DNA from: an uncultured Parolsenella sp.
GTDB taxonomy: Bacteria; Actinomycetota; Coriobacteriia; Coriobacteriales; Atopobiaceae
Direction of reading: 5' to 3'
Assembly (NCBI GenBank): GCA_934668375.1
Contig: CAKUNF010000009.1
Coordinates: 1-64,000, forward strand
Length of the DNA: 64,000 nucleotides
In this document: piece by piece, positions 58,380 to 64,000 of the stretch
Numbering within the stretch: the stretch's first letter is position 1
How the letters are laid out: every line of letters starts with the position of its first letter
Position numbers and translations under genes: made by a program
Notes under the pieces: model-generated
What the model was told of the DNA's origin: nothing
Database searches by the model: none
The model's input: the letters and a program-made list of their open reading frames with translations, nothing else

Positions 58380-59765
58380 ATGCCAAAGCTCACCCCGGAG
58401 AAGTCATACGCCCTGGGCGCCCTCGCCCTGTTCAACTTCGTGTTTCTCGGCAGCGAGTTTCACTACGACATCGAGGTGGGCAAGCTAGTGGGGTCAGCGG
58501 GCGTCGTTGGCGCGCAGGGGGTCATCCTGGGCGCGAGCGTCGTTGGCCTTCTTGGGTACGCAGCGGTCGCGAGGCTGTTCCGCGGTCCGCTCGGACGCAT
58601 GTACGCGGCGCTCGCGAGCGTGCTGGCGGCCGGTTGCCTGCTCACGGTGCGATTGCTCGGAGACGCCGCGATGGTCCAGGTGATTGGGGCCGTCTGCTTT
58701 CTCATGCTGGGCCTCATGGGCGCTTCGGCGCACGCGGTCTTCTCGCGCGTGTTTGCCGAAGACGAGCACGTGGCCAGCGGAGTGGGGTGTGCCTATGCAG
58801 CCGGGATCCTCATGCAGTTTGCCAACAACATGCTGGTGCCCGCTGGTTTTTGGGAGGTAGTTGTCCTGTGCGCGGGGATTGTGGCGCTCGCCGCATGCCT
58901 CATGCGCATCCACGGGCGCAAAACCCCCGTTGTCGAGAATGCCGAGCAGAACGAGGGCATCCCGGCCAGCCAGCCACTTGCCCGCGCGCTCTGGTCCGTC
59001 GTTCTCGTCGCGATCTTGGCCTGCACGTTCTCCACGCTCGACGGCGTGGTGACGGTGGCCAACGCCGAGGGCACCTACGCGGTGCAGACGTGGCCGCGTC
59101 TCTTCCTTGCCATGAGCGGGCTTGTCTCCGGCATCGCGCTTGACGTGCGAGGCGGACGCTACCGTGGACCCATCATGTTCTGCGTGACGCTGCTCTCCGT
59201 GCTTTCGATCCTTGCCGTTGAGGCGGGTGCCTCTCCCCTTGTGGGACTTGTTGTGTTCTACCTGGCATCGGGCTGCTTCGTGGTGTTCTTCACGACGCTG
59301 TTTGTGACGCTTGCGCCGCATATGCGCACGCCCGGGCTGTGGGCGGGCATGGGGCGCGCGGCCAACAACGTCTGCGCGTTCACGATTGCCGGAGCGTCCA
59401 TGGCCGTCGTTGGGATGGGGCCCGTGGCCGTGATGATCGCGTCCGTGCTGCTGCTCGTTGCCGCCAGCCTCGCGTTTCTGTTGGCGGGGCTGTTCAGGCT
59501 GCCTGGTGACGAGCCTGCGCCGAGCAAGCCTGCGGCCGCCGCGCCCACGCCCGAGGAGCGCCGCCAGGCCTTTATCGAGCAGGCCGGGCTCACCCCGCGC
59601 GAGACGGACGTCCTTCTCGCCGTCACCTGCGACGACCGGCCGCTCAAGCAGATAGCGGCAGACCTCGGGATTTCGCTTCGTATGGTTCAGCGGCACCTCA
59701 CGAGCATCTACGCCAAGACGGGCACGCAGTCTCGCACGGGACTCACGAGCAAGTTCTTGGGGTAG
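58380..59765 (+). CDS. MFS-like 12-helix membrane protein fused to LuxR-type HTH
   Basis: The 461-residue protein has about twelve hydrophobic helices (1-385) like a major-facilitator transporter, a Pro/Ala linker, and a C-terminal LuxR/GerE HTH (LTPRETDVLLAVTCDDRPLKQI, LGISLRMVQRHLTSIYAKTG). This architecture is frequent in gut Coriobacteriia and suggests a membrane-held regulator that senses a ligand through the transporter-like part. The gene it controls may be nearby; none is obvious. GAGGA and TATAAT precede the ATG. Confidence 0.87.
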   Translation: MPKLTPEKSYALGALALFNFVFLGSEFHYDIEVGKLVGSAGVVGAQGVILGASVVGLLGYAAVARLFRGPLGRMYAALASVLAAGCLLTVRLLGDAAMVQVIGAVCFLMLGLMGASAHAVFSRVFAEDEHVASGVGCAYAAGILMQFANNMLVPAGFWEVVVLCAGIVALAACLMRIHGRKTPVVENAEQNEGIPASQPLARALWSVVLVAILACTFSTLDGVVTVANAEGTYAVQTWPRLFLAMSGLVSGIALDVRGGRYRGPIMFCVTLLSVLSILAVEAGASPLVGLVVFYLASGCFVVFFTTLFVTLAPHMRTPGLWAGMGRAANNVCAFTIAGASMAVVGMGPVAVMIASVLLLVAASLAFLLAGLFRLPGDEPAPSKPAAAAPTPEERRQAFIEQAGLTPRETDVLLAVTCDDRPLKQIAADLGISLRMVQRHLTSIYAKTGTQSRTGLTSKFLG

Positions 59766-59804
59766 CAAACGCCACGCGACGTTCATTCCGCCCCACTGTG
59801 CCAA

Positions 59805-59836
59805 AAGGGGGCGGAGCCAACCGGCCCCGCCCCCTT
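59805..59836. terminator. bidirectional terminator between convergent genes
   Basis: AAGGGGGCGG (59805-59814) and CCGCCCCCTT (59827-59836) form a ten-bp stem between the MFS-LuxR stop and the LPQTG protein stop. Short A and T runs flank it on both strands. Confidence 0.8.
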
Positions 59837-59859
59837 GTCGGACAGTCTCGATCGACCCG

Positions 59860-60966
59860 TTACCGCTCGCGAGCAAGCGTCCGGCCAGCAGCCACGAGTG
59901 CACAGCCGGCAACCAGCGCCATTCCCGCGACAAGCACCGAGCCCTCGTCGCCCGTCTGGGGCAGGGCCTTCTCGTCGGCCTTGGCCTGGACGCTCGCGGC
60001 AGGCTGCGTTTTGCCAGAATCGCCGGTCGCAGCATCGCCCGTCGATGGCGTAGCAGGCACCGGCGTCACGGGCGCGGCCGCCGCCACGTTGATCGTCTTG
60101 TACACGACGCGCAGCGCCGCGCCATCGTTGTAGACCGTCACGCCAGATGAATCGACAGCCTCCCCGTTGACCGTCACGGCGCAGTCCGATGCAAACGTCT
60201 TGCCATCGAGCGCCTGGAGTCCGACGCTGTAGCGGAAGTCGCCGGCATCAAAGGCGGAGAGCCACTTGTCGGCCGGCACGGTGCCCTGCGGCGAGGAGTG
60301 CCACTGCTGCGCGATGAGACCCTCGGTCGTCCCGAGCTTGGTCCAGCACTCGTCAACGACCTGATAGCTCCCGGCACTCGCTCCCACACGAATGGCAGAG
60401 GCCACCGGGGCGTCACCAAGCGCATAGGACAAGCGCACGTCCGCAAGTTCAACGGAGCGGATGACGTTCTCGTCCGTCGCCTCGGCAGAGGGCGTCACCT
60501 GCAGGTCATAGAAGGCAACCTCCGCGCTCTTGCCGTCATCAGAGGCCCAGTAGCTCACGTCGGTCACCGCGCTTCCGTCGAGCACGAACGTGAGCCCATC
60601 CCTGCTTTCCGGGAAAACGTAGCCGTCCTTTGCCTTCAGCGAGACCTGGTAGAAATAGACCATCCCAGCCCCGGGGACCACGTTCGGCTTATGGGCGTGG
60701 CAGATGTAATTTCCGAGGCCCATGACGAACCAGCCCTCGTCCGTAAGCTCCATCTGGTCCGCGCACTCGGAGCTTGGGTTCACCTCACCCGTGAACGCAA
60801 CCTGCTGGCCCACGACGAGGCCCTTCCAGACGTTGCCCACGTCCACCTTCGTGATCGTGGTAGCGGCACGCGCGCTCGTCGGCAGCGCAACGCACAGTGC
60901 CACCGCGGCAACCGCGCACGCGAGCACGACGCGCAGCCCGCCTGCCCAGCTCTTCCGATGACTCAT
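59860..60966 (-). CDS. LPXTG-anchored surface protein
   Basis: The 368-residue precursor has a signal peptide (RVVLACAVAAVALCVALPTS then ARA) and a beta-rich mature region with DGYVFPESRDGL. A Pro/Ala/Thr linker leads to the sorting signal LPQTGD, then a hydrophobic helix and RTLARER. A sortase should attach it to the wall. The mature part contains DGKTF and FYQVSLKAKDGYVF, pattern of bacterial Ig-like modules. ATG 60966 with AAGGAAG was chosen; the longer frame lacks a signal peptide. Confidence 0.85.
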   Translation of the reverse strand: MSHRKSWAGGLRVVLACAVAAVALCVALPTSARAATTITKVDVGNVWKGLVVGQQVAFTGEVNPSSECADQMELTDEGWFVMGLGNYICHAHKPNVVPGAGMVYFYQVSLKAKDGYVFPESRDGLTFVLDGSAVTDVSYWASDDGKSAEVAFYDLQVTPSAEATDENVIRSVELADVRLSYALGDAPVASAIRVGASAGSYQVVDECWTKLGTTEGLIAQQWHSSPQGTVPADKWLSAFDAGDFRYSVGLQALDGKTFASDCAVTVNGEAVDSSGVTVYNDGAALRVVYKTINVAAAAPVTPVPATPSTGDAATGDSGKTQPAASVQAKADEKALPQTGDEGSVLVAGMALVAGCALVAAGRTLARER

Positions 60967-61056
60967 GCGAGACTTCCTTCCCAAGAGATGAATCGACATC
61001 ATCACCTTGGGACACCTTGCCCCCGCCCAACAGGTTCGCAAATGCGCACCCATGCC

Positions 61057-61084
61057 TTGAGCTGCAACAACGCGACGCTATAAT
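61057..61084 (+). promoter_or_regulatory. promoter of flavin-split-barrel gene
   Basis: TTGAGC (61057-61062) and TATAAT (61079-61084) are separated by 16 bases, 31 bases before the GTG start at 61115. It is one of the clearest vegetative promoters in the window. Confidence 0.7.
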
Positions 61085-61114
61085 CGCGGCGTCAAACGAC
61101 CAAGGGAGGCAGCC

Positions 61115-61591
61115 GTGTTCAGACCAATGCGACGCAAAAAGAGGGCCATCAGCGACGAGGACGCCAGACGCTTGCTCGAGCAGGGCCGCCGCGCCGTGCT
61201 CGCCGTCAACGGGGACGACGGCTATCCGTTCGCCTTCCCCATCAACTACCGCTTTGACGCCGAGGAGAACAAGGTCTACTTCCACGGCGCCAAGACGGGC
61301 CAGAAGGTCGACGCTCTGCGCCGCAGCGACAAGGTCTGCCTCACCGTCATGGGCAACGAGCACTTCGAGGAAGGCGAGTGGGCGCCCTACGTGCAGAGCA
61401 CGGTCGTCTTTGGCCGCTGCCACCTTGTTGATGACGCCGCGGTCACCGAGGCCGAGGTCCGCCGCCTCGCGCTCAAGTACTACCCCAGTGCCGAGGAGGT
61501 CGAGAAGGAGCTCGACAAGTACCTCGCGGCCGTCCAGCTCTACGAGATAGAGATCGAGCACCTCACGGGCAAGCAGATCCAGGAGAAGTAG
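61115..61591 (+). CDS. pyridoxamine 5'-phosphate oxidase-like (NimA-type) flavin protein
   Basis: This 158-residue split-barrel protein has AVNGDDGYPFAFPINYRFD, KVYFHGAKTGQKVDAL and KVCLTVMGN. That arrangement belongs to the 5-nitroimidazole reductase (NimA)-like branch of the FMN-binding family. Activity on nitroimidazoles is possible but not shown by sequence. The start is GTG with GGGAGG six bases upstream; an ATG at 61127 is less likely. Confidence 0.82.
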   Translation: MFRPMRRKKRAISDEDARRLLEQGRRAVLAVNGDDGYPFAFPINYRFDAEENKVYFHGAKTGQKVDALRRSDKVCLTVMGNEHFEEGEWAPYVQSTVVFGRCHLVDDAAVTEAEVRRLALKYYPSAEEVEKELDKYLAAVQLYEIEIEHLTGKQIQEK

Positions 61592-61651
61592 CCGGCGCGT
61601 CGTGAATGGGGGCAGGCACCCGTTCCGCGCGGCTGTTGGCCGTGGCTCGCC

Positions 61652-62443
61652 TCAGCCCTTGAGCCAGGTGTACTTCTCCACGCTGTAGAGCGGCACGAAC
61701 GGCAGCAGGATGGGCGTGCGGCGCACGTAGGCCTGGTACTCGGGGTCCGCGCCATAATTCTTGTTCTGGCGAATCTCGAGCCTGCGCGCGCCGCCGAACA
61801 TCACGTAGACGATACCCACCCACCCGCAGATGGCGGCCAGCCACTGCAGCGGCCCGGCGATGGCAGTGACGCCCGAGACGAGCATGCCCGTCCAGGTGAG
61901 GACCTCGCCCAGGTAGTTGGGGCAGCGAACGAACGAGAACAGGCCCTTGTCGCAGAAGCGGTGCGGGTTCACGCGCTTCTGGGCCGTCTTCTGCAGGTCA
62001 GAAGCGCTCTCCAGCACGATGCCCGCAGCCATGACGCACGCACCCACAACGGCGCAGGCGTCCATCGGAGCGCCGTTGGCCAGACGCCACAGCACGGGGG
62101 ATGCCTCGCACACGTAGAGCAGCGCGCAGACGACCCAGATGAGCACCTGAATGGGCCGAGACAGGCCGGAACCATCGTTTACCTGCGTCTTCATCACGTG
62201 GTTGTAGGCCGCGCTGCGGCGCTCGCGCAGCATGAGGTAGCCACCCAGGCGCAGACCGTAGACCACGAGCATCACGCAGATAGCAAGGCTCGCCACGTCA
62301 GCTCGGCCCGCAAAGAGCACGAGCAGTGCCACGCCGATCGCCGCCATGGAGAAGCCGTAGCCCAGTGAGATGAACCACACGAACTTCTTGAAGCCGATGG
62401 CACTCACGACCATGGCCACGGCGAACAGGATCCAGAACTGCAT
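61652..62443 (-). CDS. DUF1295/isoprenylcysteine methyltransferase-like membrane protein
   Basis: The 263-residue protein has about seven hydrophobic helices and the DUF1295 signature GLFSFVRCPNYLGEVLTWTG with Arg/Pro/Asn in the SAM- or NADPH-binding region. The C terminus (NKNYGADPEYQAYVRRTPIL) also fits. It may be a lipid or steroid reductase or methyltransferase. AAAGG supports ATG 62443. A family A/C-like palindrome lies just upstream. Confidence 0.82.
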   Translation of the reverse strand: MQFWILFAVAMVVSAIGFKKFVWFISLGYGFSMAAIGVALLVLFAGRADVASLAICVMLVVYGLRLGGYLMLRERRSAAYNHVMKTQVNDGSGLSRPIQVLIWVVCALLYVCEASPVLWRLANGAPMDACAVVGACVMAAGIVLESASDLQKTAQKRVNPHRFCDKGLFSFVRCPNYLGEVLTWTGMLVSGVTAIAGPLQWLAAICGWVGIVYVMFGGARRLEIRQNKNYGADPEYQAYVRRTPILLPFVPLYSVEKYTWLKG

Positions 62444-62463
62444 GGCAAGCCTTTCTCGACAAC

Positions 62464-62496
62464 GCGTCCCAAAGGGGACGCAGCCCTTTGGGACGC
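62464..62496. repeat. palindrome related to family A
   Basis: GCGTCCCAAAGG and CCTTTGGGACGC flank a nine-base loop. The arms contain the CCCAAAGG/CCTTTGGG core of family A but lack the GTGTC loop. It lies before the DUF1295 gene. Confidence 0.65.
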
Positions 62497-62587
62497 GGCA
62501 TATCACGCGAACCTCAAAAACGTCACGAAGCCCAGTATGCCCATTGCGAAGGCGTACCATCGAGTCGTTTTGACGAGAGGAGACCGC

Positions 62588-63076
62588 ATGTCCGCCAACC
62601 ACACCGATGTACCCGAGGGCTTCACGCTGACCCTTGCGCTCGTGGACGCCGTTCCCGTGGCGCTCTTCTGCGCAAGCGCGGCCGTCTTTGGTACGCAGGT
62701 GGGCAGTCCCCTGTTCGTCGCGGGCGCCGTGCTGGCGTTTCTCGGCGGCGCGGGCAAGGTGGGCTGGAAGCTGCTCATCGCCCTCGCCCACAAGAACGTC
62801 CCGCTGCTCTCACGCCAGATGCGCGTCGTGATGCCCGCGGGCTTTGCGCTCATGGTCGCCGGCGCCGCAACGCGCGCGAGCGCGGCGGTGACCGTTCTCG
62901 CACGGCTTGCGCAGCTGCCGAGCCTGGCGCTCGTAATCGCGTGGCTCGCCTGCATGTGCGCCATGGGCTACTTCGCGGGCCATCGCAACCAGGGCAGCGC
63001 GCGCGACAACTGGATCGAGCAGCTCACGAACGCCGCCGGCCAGGCGTGTCTGCTCGCGGCGCTGCTGCTGGCGTAG
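62588..63076 (+). CDS. small integral membrane protein
   Basis: I do not recognise this 162-residue protein by name. It has about four hydrophobic helices (TLTLALVDAVPVALFCASAA onward), a basic loop with HKNVPLLSRQMRVV and a soluble NWIEQLTNAAGQ before the last helix. GAGGAGA supports ATG 62588. It is convergent with the ABC exporter gene. Confidence 0.65.
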   Translation: MSANHTDVPEGFTLTLALVDAVPVALFCASAAVFGTQVGSPLFVAGAVLAFLGGAGKVGWKLLIALAHKNVPLLSRQMRVVMPAGFALMVAGAATRASAAVTVLARLAQLPSLALVIAWLACMCAMGYFAGHRNQGSARDNWIEQLTNAAGQACLLAALLLA

Positions 63077-63099
63077 GCGCGGCAGGCCAAGCCGAGGGC

Positions 63100-63771
63100 C
63101 TACAGGTCCTTGTGCTCGACAATCCAAACGCTCGCGAGGCAGCTCGCGACATAGCCGAGGATTGCCACCGCAACAAAGCCGGCCACGTTCACCGTCACGT
63201 TAAGCTCGAAGAATCGTCCCATCTCGGACACGAAGCCGACAGCCAGTAAGCCAGACAACCCGCAAGCCGCGAACGCACCAAGCACCAGGGCGGCACAGGC
63301 GAAGAGCCTCAAGCCGCGAACGGCACCGAACCTGAAGCAAAACGGCAACGCCACCGCCACGACCAGCAAACCCGCACACTCGGACACCACCGCACCGAGG
63401 GCAAGCCCGCCTAGCCCGACCCCAGCCGTGCCGCGTCCCGCTGCGGACAGCGCGGCCAACGCGACGCCCACCACCACGAGGCTCACGATGGCGACGCCAA
63501 GGCCCATGAGCAGCACCGAGACGTACCTTCCGACAACGATCTCCCGGCGCGAGAACGGAAGCGCACAACGGTAGCGCATCCAACCACCCTGGTCGTCATA
63601 GCCCGCAAGCGACGACGCCACGAGCATCAACGCCATGGCACAGGCGCCGCCGACGCCCGACATGGGGCTTCCACCGAGCACAAGGAACACGCCCACGAGC
63701 ACCACCGTCACCATAACGGAGGGCAAAAACGTACGCATCGTATTCCACTCACAGCGGACAATGGCCTTCAT
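63100..63771 (-). CDS. ABC-2 type permease
   Basis: The 223-residue membrane protein has six hydrophobic segments and the permease start MKAIVRCEWNTMRTFLPSV followed by YRCALPFSRREIVVGRYVS. This is the layout of ABC-2 exporters for bacteriocins, bacitracin or antibiotics. It overlaps the upstream gene by four bases (ATGA), so the two are partners in one transporter. Confidence 0.78.
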   Translation of the reverse strand: MKAIVRCEWNTMRTFLPSVMVTVVLVGVFLVLGGSPMSGVGGACAMALMLVASSLAGYDDQGGWMRYRCALPFSRREIVVGRYVSVLLMGLGVAIVSLVVVGVALAALSAAGRGTAGVGLGGLALGAVVSECAGLLVVAVALPFCFRFGAVRGLRLFACAALVLGAFAACGLSGLLAVGFVSEMGRFFELNVTVNVAGFVAVAILGYVASCLASVWIVEHKDL

Positions 63772-64000
63772 CGGTTGTCCTCCTCGAGATAAAAGTGCAG
63801 GTAGTCATCTATACTCGTGCGCTCGCACGGCAGTTCTGGGAACGCCTCGGCAAAGGCGAATCGGTCTGACACGAGGACTTCCGCGCAATACGCCCGGCTA
63901 CGCAGGCGGGCACCCTCAACGCAGGCCAGCACCTGTCTGGCCTGCTCGACAGAGCATTTCACCAGGCCGGCCTCATCCGTTATCGCCTCGCGCGGGAGGT
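63768..64000 (-). CDS. probable ABC transporter ATP-binding protein, C-terminal end (partial)
   Basis: The frame runs in from the right edge and ends at 63768; 77 residues are visible. They include CSVEQARQVLACVEGARL and a C-terminal DDYLHFYLEEDNR. No Walker motif is in view. Assignment as the ATPase partner rests on the four-base overlap with the ABC-2 permease and on similarity in style to C-terminal ends of short exporter ATPases, so it is inference. Confidence 0.5.
   Translation of the reverse strand, partial: LPREAITDEAGLVKCSVEQARQVLACVEGARLRSRAYCAEVLVSDRFAFAEAFPELPCERTSIDDYLHFYLEEDNR

Noticed and set aside
58250..59143. 297-codon frame overlapping the MFS-LuxR gene
   Set aside because: Arg-rich shadow in another frame of a gene with clear membrane and HTH features.

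Overview
The window is high-GC DNA densely packed with genes, most of them preceded by strong GGAGG-type ribosome binding sites. It looks like a chromosomal segment of a gut- or oral-type anaerobic actinobacterium of the class Coriobacteriia (Olsenella/Collinsella-like). The pointers are a pyruvate formate-lyase operon with an FNR-like regulator, a bile salt hydrolase, a membrane-embedded MFS-LuxR regulator, SipW-dependent exported proteins, several small flavodoxins, nitroreductases and aldo/keto reductases, and the absence of respiratory-chain genes. No rRNA, tRNA, CRISPR array, integrase or complete insertion sequence was seen. Genus and species cannot be fixed from the window alone. Layout: 0-4.5 kb is a minus-strand cell-surface locus with three TasA/camelysin-like exported proteins, two different SipW-type signal peptidases, a sortase-motif protein and the start of another secreted protein. 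4.5-8.1 kb holds a Fic-HTH protein behind a 32-bp perfect palindrome, then an HD phosphohydrolase and an asparaginase that overlap. 8.1-11.4 kb is a TrpX-type ABC uptake operon with a long leader. 11.5-17.2 kb carries an HTH protein, a PAP2 phosphatase, an AraC regulator divergent from a HAD phosphatase, a flavodoxin and an amino-acid ABC pair without its ATPase. 17.3-26.6 kb has a large secreted repeat protein, a Ski2-like helicase, EngB, a cation efflux protein, an RGG-tailed winged-helix protein and an XRE-aminotransferase fusion with an elaborate control region. 26.8-34.5 kb has alcohol and aldehyde dehydrogenases that overlap, an ArsC-like protein, a deformylase-like protein, an amidohydrolase, RsmJ and an FNR-like regulator. 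34.6-37.8 kb is pflA-pflB with an FNR-type promoter. 38-50 kb contains RlmH, a radical SAM protein, an HxlR regulator with a divergent partner, a bile salt hydrolase, uracil-DNA glycosylase, RF3, a nitroreductase, a methyltransferase and a LysR-linked redox cluster. 50.5-58 kb is an accessory-looking patch with a PD-(D/E)xK-like protein, a lone VirD4/TraG ATPase, a ClpP, a MerR/aldo-keto reductase pair, gene remnants and many short palindromes. 58-64 kb holds the MFS-LuxR regulator, an LPQTG surface protein, a flavin-split-barrel protein, membrane proteins and part of an ABC exporter. How the parts work together: the surface locus can make, process and anchor its own fibres or adhesins. The FNR-like regulator sits directly upstream of pflA with a matching site at about -41.5, a simple anaerobic switch. 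Three operator regions (MerR, LysR, XRE-aminotransferase) are clear enough to predict autoregulation. The most unusual general feature is several families of short dispersed palindromes placed between genes. One family starts with TGA and supplies the stop codons of neighbouring genes, and it borders at least two decayed gene fragments. These look like REP/MITE-type elements that have shaped gene ends in this genome.
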